A stretch of DNA of 34,840 nt from JAGPHI01 sp036641735 (GCA_036641735.1 JAVWEG010000014.1:1-34840), one strand, 5' to 3'; counted from the first letter of the stretch, positions 1 to 7,424 are shown. Numbers and translations: made by a program. The notes: generated by a model from the letters alone, not told the origin.

Positions 1-813
1 CAATATATTGCGCCATATTCAGGCTGCGCAATGGGCGAGTACTTTATGGCTAAAGGCAAAGATGTTTTGATAATTTACGACGATTTATCAAAACACGCAG
101 TAGCTTACCGCGCACTGTCTTTGCTTATTCGCCGCCCACCGGGCCGTGAAGCATATCCGGGCGACGTATTTTATCTGCATAGCCGTTTGCTCGAGCGCGC
201 AGCTCGTGTAGCTCCGGAATATGGCGGCGGCAGTATGACGGCATTGCCTATTATCGAAACACAGGCAGGAGACGTATCTGCGTATATTCCTACCAATGTT
301 ATATCTATTACAGACGGTCAAATATTCCTAGAGAGTGAGCTTTTTCACGCAGGAGTAATGCCGGCTGTAAATCCGGGTATTTCCGTATCTCGTGTAGGCG
401 GCAATGCTCAGATAAAGGCAATGAAAAAAGTAGCAGGTACACTAAAGCTTGCTTATAGCCAGTATAAAGAGCTTGCGAGCTTTGCGCAGTTTGGCTCAGA
501 CCTTGATACCGACACCAAGCGCCGTTTGGCACAAGGTGAGCGTATAGTAGAGGTGCTAAAGCAAAATCGCGGCGAGCCTATAGCAGTAGAAAAGCAAGTT
601 TGCATAATATTTGCCGTTATTAACGATTATTTAGTAAATGTGCCTGTAGATAAAATTCACGAATACGAGCTAGAGCTATACGAAGAGCTAGATGCAAGAT
701 TTAGCGATGTTTTAGCTGAAATACGTGATAAAGGTGTAATGAGCGACGAAACTACAGAGAAGCTGCGTGGCGCAATTACTGATTTTACCGTTCGCTTCAC
801 TAAAGCACTGTAG
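1..813 (+). CDS. atpA: ATP synthase F1 subunit alpha, 3' part
   Basis: The window opens inside this gene; frame 1 is open from base 1 and the first residues read QYIAPYSGCAMGEYFM, the classic alpha-subunit segment after the nucleotide-binding core. About 270 C-terminal residues are present. Seen: the stretch RAARVAPEYGGGSMTALPII, the IPTNVISITDGQIFLE segment, and SVSRVGG near base 385-405, whose arginine corresponds to the family's arginine finger reaching into the beta-subunit catalytic site. The rest is the helical C-terminal domain. The alpha subunit forms the non-catalytic part of the alpha3beta3 hexamer of the membrane-bound F1Fo ATP synthase. It is followed after 14 bases by atpG, as in the usual alpha-gamma-beta-epsilon order. 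Upstream subunits (delta, b, c, a) and the operon promoter lie outside the window, so H+ versus Na+ coupling cannot be judged. Confidence 0.98.
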   Translation, partial: QYIAPYSGCAMGEYFMAKGKDVLIIYDDLSKHAVAYRALSLLIRRPPGREAYPGDVFYLHSRLLERAARVAPEYGGGSMTALPIIETQAGDVSAYIPTNVISITDGQIFLESELFHAGVMPAVNPGISVSRVGGNAQIKAMKKVAGTLKLAYSQYKELASFAQFGSDLDTDTKRRLAQGERIVEVLKQNRGEPIAVEKQVCIIFAVINDYLVNVPVDKIHEYELELYEELDARFSDVLAEIRDKGVMSDETTEKLRGAITDFTVRFTKAL

Positions 814-827
814 AGGGGGAAAAGCTT

Positions 828-1679
828 ATGGCAGCCTCATCTATGAAGGATATTAAGCTGCGTATTCGCTCTGTAGAGAGTACTATGCAGATAACTAAAG
901 CAATGGAGCTTGTGGCATCGAGCAAGCTGCGCAGAGCAAAAGAACGCGCAGAGCAAAGCCGTCCGTATTTTGATGCATTGCACGCTACATTAACTGATAT
1001 TGCATACGGCAATACCGAGTTTGAGTCTCCATTTGTGGCAAAGCGTGAAGTAAAATGTGCTTGTTATGTAATAATAGCGGGCGATAGAGGGCTTGCAGGC
1101 GGATACAATGCCAATTTATTTAAAATGTTTGAGCAAGAATCCCAAAATAAGCCTGAAATATGCGCGTTGCCAATAGGTAAAAAGGCACTTGAGTATTGTC
1201 AGCGCAGAAATATTTCTATTGTAAGTGATGAGTATGGAATTGCCGAAGATGTATCGCTGAGCGGCTGTTTTGCAGTGGCAAGAATGCTTGCAAATAAGTT
1301 TCAAAAATGTGAATTTGACGAGCTTTTTGTGTGCTATACTAATTTTGTTTCAATGCTGTCACAATCGCCTGCGGCGGTAAAGCTTTTGCCGCTGAATTAT
1401 GAGCGCGGTGAGCAATCAAATGCAACCGATTTAGTACTGTATGAGCCATCTTGCACGGCTGTGTTTGATGCAGTAGCGCCGGAATATGTGGGTGGGCTAT
1501 TGTACGGAGCGCTGTGCGAAAGCGTAGCGAGCGAGCTTGGAGCAAGACGTACAGCTATGGACTCGGCAAGCAAAAACGCAGGCGAAATGATAGACGATTT
1601 ATCACTTAAATACAATAGAGCGCGGCAAGGTGCAATAACACAGGAAATCACAGAAATAGTGGCAGGAAGTAATTGTTAG
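828..1679 (+). CDS. atpG: ATP synthase F1 subunit gamma
   Basis: The gamma subunit is the central rotating shaft that couples Fo rotation to catalysis in F1. The 283-residue length is normal. Both ends carry the conserved coiled-coil helices: N-terminal KLRIRSVESTMQITKAMELV and C-terminal segments ELGARRTAMDSASKNAGEMI and LKYNRARQGAITQEITEI. The middle is the Rossmann-like globular part, including AGDRGLAGGYNANLF. The ATG at 828 has GAGGGGGA just upstream (813-820) at good spacing. It lies between atpA and atpD in the standard order and is certainly co-transcribed with them. Nothing is unusual about it. Confidence 0.97.
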   Translation: MAASSMKDIKLRIRSVESTMQITKAMELVASSKLRRAKERAEQSRPYFDALHATLTDIAYGNTEFESPFVAKREVKCACYVIIAGDRGLAGGYNANLFKMFEQESQNKPEICALPIGKKALEYCQRRNISIVSDEYGIAEDVSLSGCFAVARMLANKFQKCEFDELFVCYTNFVSMLSQSPAAVKLLPLNYERGEQSNATDLVLYEPSCTAVFDAVAPEYVGGLLYGALCESVASELGARRTAMDSASKNAGEMIDDLSLKYNRARQGAITQEITEIVAGSNC

Positions 1680-1712
1680 TGAAACGGCATTTATTTTTTG
1701 CATCTAAATATC

Positions 1713-1720
1713 GGAAGGAG
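1713..1720 (+). promoter_or_regulatory. Ribosome binding site that decides the atpD start
   Basis: GGAAGGAG ends 2 bases before the first ATG (1723) and 8 bases before a second in-frame ATG (1729). The spacing favours 1729, which makes the protein begin MAGENIGIVTQIIGPVLD, the usual beta-subunit N-terminus. Confidence 0.75.
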
Positions 1721-1728
1721 CAATGCCA

Positions 1729-3126
1729 ATGGCTGGGGAAAACATCGGTATAGTAACCCAAATTATTGGACCTGTACTGGATATCAAGTTCGCGGACGGG
1801 CATTTACCCGCACTGAACAATGCCATTAAAGTAAACAATGGCGACAAAACAATCACCCTTGAGGTGGCACAGCATATCGGCGACAATGTAGTGCGCTGCA
1901 TAGCGATGAACAGTACAGATGGGCTTGTACGTGGAGTAGCTGCCGAGGATACAGGCGGCCCTATCACTGTGCCTGTAGGTATGGATACACTTGGCAGAAT
2001 ATTTAATCTTTTAGGTGAGCCTGTAGATAATAAGCCGGCTCCGCCTGAGATGGAGCGCTGGCCTATTCATAGAGCAGCTCCTGCTTATGATGAGCAGGAA
2101 TCCACTACAGAAATACTGGAAACAGGTATAAAGGTAGTAGACCTTATCGCGCCTTACGCAAAAGGCGGTAAAATAGGCTTGTTTGGCGGTGCAGGAGTAG
2201 GTAAAACAGTGCTTATTATGGAGCTTATACATAATGTAGCTACAGAACACGGCGGCTTATCTGTATTTACAGGTGTAGGTGAGCGCACCCGTGAGGGCAA
2301 CGATTTATACAACGAAATGAACGAAAGCGGAGTTATCAGCAAAACAGCTTTAGTTTATGGGCAGATGAATGAACCACCGGGCGCACGTATGCGCGTTGCT
2401 TTGTCGGGGCTTACAATGGCAGAATATTTTAGAGACAAAGAAAACCAAGATGTGCTGTTGTTTATAGATAATATCTTCCGCTTTACACAAGCAGGAAGCG
2501 AAGTATCGGCGCTTTTAGGCCGTATGCCGTCCGCTGTTGGATATCAGCCGACACTTGCTACGGAGATGGGTGCTTTACAAGAGCGTATTACGTCTACCAA
2601 AAAAGGCTCTATCACTTCAGTACAGGCGGTATATGTGCCTGCTGATGACCTTACAGACCCTGCGCCTGCTACTACATTTGCGCATTTGGACGCTACTACG
2701 GTGCTTTCTCGTAATATCGCATCATTGGGTATTTATCCTGCGGTAGATCCACTAGAGTCCTCCTCTCGTATACTTGCACCGGACGTAGTGGGCGAAGAGC
2801 ATTATAAAGTAGCTCGTGACGTGCAAAAACTGTTACAGCGTTACAAAGAATTGCAGGATATTATCGCTATTATGGGTATGGACGAGTTATCTGAAGACGA
2901 TAAGCTTACAGTATCAAGAGCGCGTAAAATTCAGCGTTTCTTGTCTCAGCCGTTCAGCGTAGCAGAGCAATTTACAGGTATGCAGGGTAAATATGTGCCG
3001 CTCAAAGAAACTATCCGCGGTTTCCGCGAGATAATAGAGGGCAAGCATGATAATTTACCGGAATCTGCATTCTTATTTGCAGGTACAATAGACGATGTGC
3101 TGGAAAAGGCGAAAACTTTAGCATAA
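1729..3126 (+). CDS. atpD: ATP synthase F1 subunit beta (catalytic)
   Basis: The beta subunit carries the catalytic sites for ATP synthesis and hydrolysis (EC 7.1.2.2). Seen in order: the N-terminal beta-barrel starting IGIVTQIIGPVLDIKF, the Walker A loop GGAGVGKT near residues 153-160, GERTREGNDLY with the catalytic glutamate region, Walker B LLFIDNIFRF, the family signature PSAVGYQPTLATEMG, and the C-terminal DELSEDDKL segment, which matches the DELSEED region that contacts gamma and epsilon. The length of 465 residues is normal. An alternative start at 1723 adds two residues but is poorly spaced from the Shine-Dalgarno sequence. The gene follows atpG after 49 bases and precedes atpC after 37. 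It is intact. Confidence 0.98.
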   Translation: MAGENIGIVTQIIGPVLDIKFADGHLPALNNAIKVNNGDKTITLEVAQHIGDNVVRCIAMNSTDGLVRGVAAEDTGGPITVPVGMDTLGRIFNLLGEPVDNKPAPPEMERWPIHRAAPAYDEQESTTEILETGIKVVDLIAPYAKGGKIGLFGGAGVGKTVLIMELIHNVATEHGGLSVFTGVGERTREGNDLYNEMNESGVISKTALVYGQMNEPPGARMRVALSGLTMAEYFRDKENQDVLLFIDNIFRFTQAGSEVSALLGRMPSAVGYQPTLATEMGALQERITSTKKGSITSVQAVYVPADDLTDPAPATTFAHLDATTVLSRNIASLGIYPAVDPLESSSRILAPDVVGEEHYKVARDVQKLLQRYKELQDIIAIMGMDELSEDDKLTVSRARKIQRFLSQPFSVAEQFTGMQGKYVPLKETIRGFREIIEGKHDNLPESAFLFAGTIDDVLEKAKTLA

Positions 3127-3163
3127 TATCACAGTATTATTTATCTAAAAAGGAGCATAATTT

Positions 3164-3559
3164 ATGTCGACCTTTCATTTACAGATAGTTACGCCGGACG
3201 GAGCCTTTTATAATGGCGATGCCCAAAGGCTGATAGTGCGTGCTATAGACGGTGATGTGTGTATTTTACCGCGTCATACGGAATATCTTACGGCAATCGG
3301 CTGCGGCGAAGCACGAGTTACAGTGGACGGCAAGGTGCGAAAAGCCGCGTGTAATGGCGGTATGCTTAATGTCAAAGGTGACACGGTACGTTTAGTAGCC
3401 ACTACATTCGAGTGGGCGGAAAGTATTGATGCCGACAGAGCTACAAAGGCAAAGCAAATAGCCGAAGAAAAATTGGCAAACGCAAAATCCGATGCCGATA
3501 TAGAGCTTGCAAAAGCAAAGCTTACACGAGCGCTTACAAGGCTAAAGGTAAAACAATAA
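3164..3559 (+). CDS. atpC: ATP synthase F1 subunit epsilon
   Basis: Epsilon sits at the base of the gamma shaft, links it to the c-ring and can inhibit ATP hydrolysis through its C-terminal helices. The 131-residue protein starts with the conserved beta-sandwich segment FHLQIVTPDGAFYNGDAQRL, contains the DGDVCILPRHTEYLTAI stretch, and ends in two charged alanine/lysine-rich helices. The ATG has AAAAGGAG about 8 bases upstream. It is the last gene of the atp operon, and a perfect hairpin terminator follows its stop codon by 3 bases. Confidence 0.95.
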   Translation: MSTFHLQIVTPDGAFYNGDAQRLIVRAIDGDVCILPRHTEYLTAIGCGEARVTVDGKVRKAACNGGMLNVKGDTVRLVATTFEWAESIDADRATKAKQIAEEKLANAKSDADIELAKAKLTRALTRLKVKQ

Positions 3560-3562
3560 AAG

Positions 3563-3599
3563 AACTGCGAACAAAATGGAAAACATTTTGTTCGCAGTT
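3563..3599. terminator. Bidirectional intrinsic terminator after the atp operon
   Basis: A perfect 16-bp stem (AACTGCGAACAAAATG and its complement) encloses a 5-base loop. A T-rich tail follows on the plus strand and another on the minus strand. It lies between the converging atpC and rhodanese genes, so it can serve both. Confidence 0.92.
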
Positions 3600-3637
3600 T
3601 TTATTTACGCTTATTGATGATTATAACGGTCGTTAAG

Positions 3638-4009
3638 CTATTCTATTTCGTATTGCCAGTCGGTAATTCCACCAAAATCATAGATATCAGTATATCCAAG
3701 AGCTTCCAGCTTTTTGGCAGCCGAAGCGCTGCGCCGCCCAGTTCTGCAATATAGTAACACAGTAGAGGCTTTATCAGGCAATGTCTTTTTAGCTTCCTGC
3801 TCAATACTGCCAAGAGGCAAGAGTATAGCATTTTTTATATGTCCGCTGTCGTACTCGTTTTGTTCACGTACATCTATAATGGTAATATCGGTACGGGTAT
3901 CCATCATCGCTTTAGCATCGTCGCTTGATATAGTTTTTATCACAGTATTACCCCCATTACAGCCCGTCAGCATTATCAGTACTGCAAGGCAGTATATCAC
4001 TTTTTTCAA
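3638..4009 (-). CDS. Rhodanese-like domain lipoprotein
   Basis: A single rhodanese domain of about 100 residues behind a lipoprotein signal. From the proposed TTG start at 4009 the protein begins MKKVIYCLAVLIMLTGC, a short positively charged n-region, hydrophobic core and LTGC lipobox with Cys17 as the predicted lipidation site. The domain shows IIDVREQNEYDSGHI and the active-site loop YCRTGRRSAS with Cys88 as the expected persulfide-carrying cysteine. Such proteins handle sulfane sulfur, here probably on the outer face of the membrane; the substrate is unknown. The longer GTG start at 4018 directly abuts the AGGGAG ribosome binding site, whereas TTG at 4009 is 8 bases from it, so the shorter form is preferred. 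The gene is monocistronic, with a promoter at 4039-4067. Confidence 0.88.
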   Translation of the reverse strand: MKKVIYCLAVLIMLTGCNGGNTVIKTISSDDAKAMMDTRTDITIIDVREQNEYDSGHIKNAILLPLGSIEQEAKKTLPDKASTVLLYCRTGRRSASAAKKLEALGYTDIYDFGGITDWQYEIE

Positions 4010-4038
4010 ATATAACACTCCCTATATTTTATACTGCT

Positions 4039-4067
4039 ATTATATACTATGCCAAGAGCCGAAACAA
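4039..4067 (-). promoter_or_regulatory. Sigma-A-type promoter for the rhodanese gene
   Basis: On the minus strand TTGTTT (4067-4062), 17 bases, then a perfect TATAAT (4044-4039), about 30 bases before the start codon. Confidence 0.65.
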
Positions 4068-4078
4068 GTGAAAGATAC

Positions 4079-4130
4079 TATAGCAACTTTCTTTGATATG
4101 CAAAAGTTTTGAAAAGCACAAGTTGCTATA
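4079..4130. repeat. 11-bp inverted repeat between the rhodanese and SGNH genes
   Basis: TATAGCAACTT (4079-4089) and AAGTTGCTATA (4120-4130) are perfect complements 30 bases apart. They lie upstream of the rhodanese promoter and downstream of the SGNH hydrolase stop. The pair could be a weak terminator for the latter or a protein-binding site; the sequence does not decide. Confidence 0.5.
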
Positions 4131-4159
4131 TAATCCCTCGCGGGGCTAAACAATTGCAT

Positions 4160-4855
4160 TTATGAAAGGCTTAGCTCTTTGCGCGCAAAGTTAATCATTG
4201 CGTTTTTCATCAGGATATGTCCCTTTGCATTCGGATGAATACCATCGGAGCAAAGATAATCGCTGTAACAATCCGTTTGTAAAAACGGGGTACGCAAATC
4301 TACAATAAGACAGCTAAGCTTTTCGGCTACAGACTCTATTATATTATTATACTGTAAGTGGCTGCGAAAAATTGCCTCTGTGTCGCCGAGAAATTTTATA
4401 ATGTTTTCGGGATTATTCACTCTGCGCCCTATCCACTTGCAATATAGCTCTGAGCAAATAGGCGGCAATGTGCAAAGTATAGGCATTTGCCCGTCTGCAC
4501 GAGCAGTGTTCACCATATCTTCTACATTCAATTCAAAACGCTCGGGGCTTGTATGCGGAGTGTGAATATCGAATGGAGTTTGTGACACTTTTTCCCAATC
4601 GTAATCTATATCGTTGCCGCCAAAGCCTATAAGCACGGCTTCACACTCGTTAAGTTTCTCTAATCCTCGGCGTAATACTTCTTTGCCTTTCTCACTTGTC
4701 ATACCAAAATGAGAATGATTTACTATAGGCAAATTTAAAGCTTTTGCCGCCAATGCTACACAGCCCGCATCACGCAGTGATACATAACGGTCGTTATCTG
4801 AAAGGATTATTCCCTTGAGGATACTGTCGCCCCATACTTCTATTTTGTTTATCAT
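4160..4855 (-). CDS. SGNH/GDSL-family hydrolase
   Basis: A cytoplasmic esterase/lipase-type hydrolase of the SGNH superfamily. From ATG 4855 it has 231 residues and begins MINKIEVWGDSILKG. The four blocks are visible: GDS with nucleophile Ser11, block II Gly51 in SHFGMTSEKG, block III GFGGND with Asn81, and block V CSDGIHPNAKGH with Asp204 and His207. No signal peptide or membrane segment is seen. The ATG at 4855 has GGAG 9 bases upstream; the longer GTG start at 4870 overlaps that ribosome binding site and is less likely. A good promoter lies at 4891-4919. It stands alone, so its substrate (acyl ester, acetylated sugar or other) cannot be inferred. Confidence 0.9.
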   Translation of the reverse strand: MINKIEVWGDSILKGIILSDNDRYVSLRDAGCVALAAKALNLPIVNHSHFGMTSEKGKEVLRRGLEKLNECEAVLIGFGGNDIDYDWEKVSQTPFDIHTPHTSPERFELNVEDMVNTARADGQMPILCTLPPICSELYCKWIGRRVNNPENIIKFLGDTEAIFRSHLQYNNIIESVAEKLSCLIVDLRTPFLQTDCYSDYLCSDGIHPNAKGHILMKNAMINFARKELSLS

Positions 4856-4873
4856 ACTAACACACTCCACATC

Positions 4874-4894
4874 ATCTAGTTTACAACACTAGAT
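4874..4894. repeat. Palindrome overlapping the SGNH promoter, possible operator
   Basis: ATCTAGT and ACTAGAT form a perfect 7-bp inverted repeat with a 7-base spacer. One arm overlaps the -10 box and the rest covers the expected transcription start, the usual place for a repressor site. The regulator is unknown. Confidence 0.45.
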
Positions 4895-4919
4895 TACCAC
4901 GTTAACATATACAAGTCAA
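4891..4919 (-). promoter_or_regulatory. Sigma-A-type promoter for the SGNH hydrolase
   Basis: Minus strand TTGACT (4919-4914), 17 bases, TAATCT (4896-4891). Both boxes are close to consensus and the spacing is optimal. Confidence 0.7.
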
Positions 4920-5089
4920 GCACTATTATATACAAACAAGTAAAAAAGGTGTATAATATTTATATAGCAGTTTGACTTGTTATTGTCCTTGTACAAAACA
5001 TATTTTCAAGTGGCATACAGCAAAGACGAGGCTTTGAATAGGACTATCAAAAGTAAAATTGCGGTATAAATCGCAACGGAGGGGTAAAA

Positions 5090-5569
5090 ATGGATAAAAC
5101 CGAAAGCACAAGCACCCATTTTCCAAGATGGGAGGAGCTGCCTGATATAGATTTATATATGGACCAATTAATATTTTTTATACAAAAGCATCTTAAAAAT
5201 TTATTTTTATATGATACAGAGCTTACACCAAGTATGGTAAATAATTATGTAAAGCAAAAGCTTTTGCCTGCGCCTATTAAAAAGCGTTATTCGCGCGAGC
5301 ATATTGCAGCATTGTTCGTAATATGTAATTTAAAACAAGTGTTAAGTATCACGGAAATTAAAGAAATTATCGATAATTGCGCTTACGTTACGCAAGAAGA
5401 AAGCTACAATAGCTTTTGCAGCGAGCAAGAAAAGGCTTTGCAAAATGCCGAGAGCGCTGTGCAAAATAAAAACGACTTTTTGCGCAGCGATGCAGTGCTG
5501 CGTATGGCGGTGAGTGCAAGTGCCGATAAGGCGATAGCGTTGCGCATTTTACACACAGTTACGAAATAA
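5090..5569 (+). CDS. DUF1836 domain-containing protein, putative DNA-binding regulator
   Basis: A 159-residue protein that I recognise as DUF1836 from the central region LTPSMVNNYVKQKLLPAPI followed by KKRYSREHIAALFVICNLKQ and SITEIKEII. This layout (helix, turn, helix, then a YSREH/hydrophobic wing) resembles the MerR-type winged helix, so DNA binding is plausible; the family is otherwise poorly characterised. The N-terminus is acidic and probably flexible, and the C-terminal third is helical. Start ATG 5090 has GGAGGGG about 5 bases upstream. It lies just ahead of the FliD-like gene, but a consensus promoter separates them, so they need not form an operon. The target genes are unknown. Confidence 0.8.
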   Translation: MDKTESTSTHFPRWEELPDIDLYMDQLIFFIQKHLKNLFLYDTELTPSMVNNYVKQKLLPAPIKKRYSREHIAALFVICNLKQVLSITEIKEIIDNCAYVTQEESYNSFCSEQEKALQNAESAVQNKNDFLRSDAVLRMAVSASADKAIALRILHTVTK

Positions 5570-5584
5570 TTTTTACTTTTTCCC

Positions 5585-5613
5585 TTGACAAAGCGTTGCG
5601 CTGACGATATAAT
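5585..5613 (+). promoter_or_regulatory. Perfect-consensus sigma-A promoter for the FliD-like gene
   Basis: TTGACA (5585-5590), exactly 17 bases, TATAAT (5608-5613). Both hexamers match consensus completely. The expected transcript start is near 5620, about 30 bases before the coding start. Confidence 0.88.
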
Positions 5614-5653
5614 AATGTTGGGAAGTTATCTTTAAATGATGGAGGGTGAGCAT

Positions 5654-6946
5654 ATGGCAATTAACAATGTAATGAGTACAGCTAATTATTTCAAATATAT
5701 GTCCAGTGCGCAAAGCCTAAAGTCCAGCTTAAGCCCACAGGTGGCTTCGTCTGTAAATGATTTTGTGTTTGCGCAAATGAATAACAAGGTAGCTAACGCG
5801 CAAAATTATATCAATCAAAAATACAATTCATCTCAAAGCAGTGTAAGTGATTTTATGAATTTTCAAAAAGAAGCTACAGAATTAAAATCAAGCTTCAATA
5901 AAGCTGCATCGGCACTAAAAAGCTCATCGTCTGCCCTTAGCACTTTTGCTAAATTTGGCTCAGGCAATTCAGCTCTTGGCTCATCAAATACAGGGGTTTT
6001 GTCGGTGACGGGCGGCAATCTTGCTAATAATAAGCAGCTAAATGTTAAGGTGAGCAGCCTTGCGAGTGGGCAAACGCAAAAGAGCGATGATTTTGTGTCA
6101 CAGCTTGGATATACTCTTGGCGGCACTTCTAAATTGGAGTTTACAGCTAAAGGCAAAACAAGCACTATTTCTTTCAATTTATCTAATTCTGTTTCCAATA
6201 AAGATGCTCTTACATCAATGGCAGGGCAGATTAATTCGGCAAAGCTTGGCGTAACAGCTAAAGTTACCACCAAAAATGGAATGTCGAGCTTGTCGCTTGT
6301 GTCCGATACTACAGGTAAAGATGCTGCATTTACCGCTAAATTTAGCGGCAAAGCCGAAAAATTGAATATGAATATTACCGAGACAGCAAAAAACGCTGAT
6401 TACACAGTAAATGATGTGCAGTATTCATCAGCTAAAAATGATGTTACACTAGGTGACACAGGTGTAAAAGCAACGCTTACAGGCAAAGGCGATGCAAATA
6501 TAAACAAAGGCACTGCTGATGCAGGCAATGCGCTTAACCTTGTGAAAAACTTTGCTAATGATTATAATGCAACTGTGAAGCTACTTAAAGCAAACGCTCC
6601 GCGGTCTACATCAATAAGTGATTTAGCCACGGCATATAGCTCTACTAAATATCAAGCGCAAAGCTTAGCACGTATTGGTATTACCACTAAGAGCGATGGC
6701 CAGCTGCAAGTAGACGAAAAAAAGTTTTCGGCAGCGCTAAAAAACAATGCGGAAAGTACGCGTAATACATTATCAAAATTAGCTGATGCCGCAAATACCA
6801 AAACAAAGCAAGCATTGTCAAGCTCCAATAAGCTTTTCAATATACCGTCTTTTGACAATCAAAATTTTGGCGGCTCGTACAATGCGTACAAACAGTTTTA
6901 CTCTAATCCGGCTGCCACAGCAAATGTACTTAATATGATGCTATGA
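5654..6946 (+). CDS. FliD-like flagellar hook-associated (filament cap) protein
   Basis: 430 residues from ATG 5654, which lies 8 bases after GGAGG (5641-5645); an upstream ATG at 5636 would overlap the ribosome binding site. FliD features seen: a FliD_N-like segment LNVKVSSLASGQTQKS, the internal repeat-like part with DALTSMAGQINSAKLGVTAK and SLSLVSDTTGKDA, the ADYTVNDVQYSSAKNDVTL segment resembling flagellin hook IN motifs, and the FliD_C-like end ARIGITTKSDGQLQVDEKKF. FliD normally caps the growing filament and helps flagellin fold. Odd points: the usual N-terminal GxGLD-type motif is absent and replaced by about 110 Ser/Ala/Asn-rich residues, and the gene stands alone with a housekeeping-type promoter. 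It may be a paralogue of the main cap protein. Composition is low in aromatic residues and lacks cysteine, as expected for an exported filament protein. Confidence 0.72.
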   Translation: MAINNVMSTANYFKYMSSAQSLKSSLSPQVASSVNDFVFAQMNNKVANAQNYINQKYNSSQSSVSDFMNFQKEATELKSSFNKAASALKSSSSALSTFAKFGSGNSALGSSNTGVLSVTGGNLANNKQLNVKVSSLASGQTQKSDDFVSQLGYTLGGTSKLEFTAKGKTSTISFNLSNSVSNKDALTSMAGQINSAKLGVTAKVTTKNGMSSLSLVSDTTGKDAAFTAKFSGKAEKLNMNITETAKNADYTVNDVQYSSAKNDVTLGDTGVKATLTGKGDANINKGTADAGNALNLVKNFANDYNATVKLLKANAPRSTSISDLATAYSSTKYQAQSLARIGITTKSDGQLQVDEKKFSAALKNNAESTRNTLSKLADAANTKTKQALSSSNKLFNIPSFDNQNFGGSYNAYKQFYSNPAATANVLNMML

Positions 6947-6981
6947 TAACCTCACAGTGTTATCAAAATCAAAGATTTTGA
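6944..6981 (+). terminator. Two adjacent hairpins after the FliD-like gene
   Basis: TGATAAC/GTTATCA (6944-6950, 6959-6965) includes the stop codon and is followed by TCAAAATC-AAA-GATTTTGA (6963-6981). The U-tract is weak, so this is probably a leaky terminator or an mRNA-stabilising 3' structure. Confidence 0.45.
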
Positions 6982-7034
6982 TGTCTTTAGAGAAACATTG
7001 CAACACGCAAAAGTGCAATGCCGCTTTTGTTGTG

Positions 7035-7320
7035 GCGCAGCGAAGCTACGGATATGTATAACAACCTAAAAGGTAGCTATCGCTATAGCGCTTCGCGCCG
7101 TGCAAAGCATAGCATAGCACATTTAGCATAAAGCACAGCAATCCCTTGCGTGATTGCTGCAAGCGCGGCGCGGCAGCGGATAAATTATAGCGAATTAAAA
7201 GGCAACTAGCGCCACGGCGCTTTACAACGTGCAAAGCATAGCTTAGCACGTTTAGAGCATTAAGCATAGCAATCTCCCTTGCGTGATTGCGGCAAGCGCA
7301 GCGAAGCTACGGATATGATG
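7035..7320. repeat. Imperfect tandem repeat, about 130-bp unit, two copies plus a start of a third
   Basis: Copy 1 is 7035-7162, copy 2 is 7163-7295, and a third copy begins at 7296 and stops near 7320. Shared landmarks in the same order are a GCGCAGCGAAGC/GCGCGGCGCGGC start, CGGATA, TAAAAGG, GTGCAAAGCATAGC, TTAGCA and GCAATC(TC)CCTTGCGTGATTGC. The last landmark folds into a hairpin in both copies (GCAATC/GATTGC). A further hairpin CATTGCA/TGCAATG lies just upstream (6996-7020). The composition is richer in G and C than the flanking DNA. I see no protein with a good start in either strand. It follows the FliD-like gene and precedes two strong terminators, so the region may be transcribed as a 3' UTR or as a structured RNA. 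Confidence 0.8.
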
Positions 7321-7326
7321 TATCAT

Positions 7327-7362
7327 AAACGGCACTGATAGCTTTGGCTATCTGTGCCGTTT
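7327..7362 (+). terminator. Intrinsic terminator after the tandem repeats
   Basis: AAACGGCAC plus GATAGC pair with GCTATC plus GTGCCGTTT around a TTTG loop, with one T-T mismatch, and are followed by TTTAATTT. It is oriented to end plus-strand transcription. Confidence 0.85.
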
Positions 7363-7377
7363 TAATTTGGTGGAATG

Positions 7378-7421
7378 AAAGCGGAGGCTAACATAACAGA
7401 TGTTATGTTAGCCTCCGCTTT
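7378..7421 (+). terminator. Second, perfect intrinsic terminator
   Basis: A perfect 20-bp stem (AAAGCGGAGGCTAACATAAC and complement) with a 4-base AGAT loop, followed by a T-rich tail. It lies only 15 bases after the preceding terminator. Confidence 0.88.
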
Positions 7422-7424
7422 TGC

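Noticed and set aside
3714..4112. A 132-codon plus-strand frame opposite the rhodanese gene
   Set aside because: No ribosome binding site or domain; the minus-strand rhodanese has a lipobox and an active-site loop.
5863..6351. A 162-codon minus-strand frame inside the FliD-like gene
   Set aside because: Antisense shadow; the plus-strand gene has a consensus promoter, a good ribosome binding site and family motifs.
7046..7267. A 73-codon minus-strand frame across the tandem repeats, with GGGAG 5-6 bases before its ATG
   Set aside because: It merely reads the DNA repeat twice, its sequence has no protein-like family features, and the purine run is part of the repeated hairpin. A real small peptide cannot be fully excluded.
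7035..7320. CRISPR array
   Set aside because: The units are imperfect, about 130 bp, directly adjacent and without spacers; no cas genes nearby.
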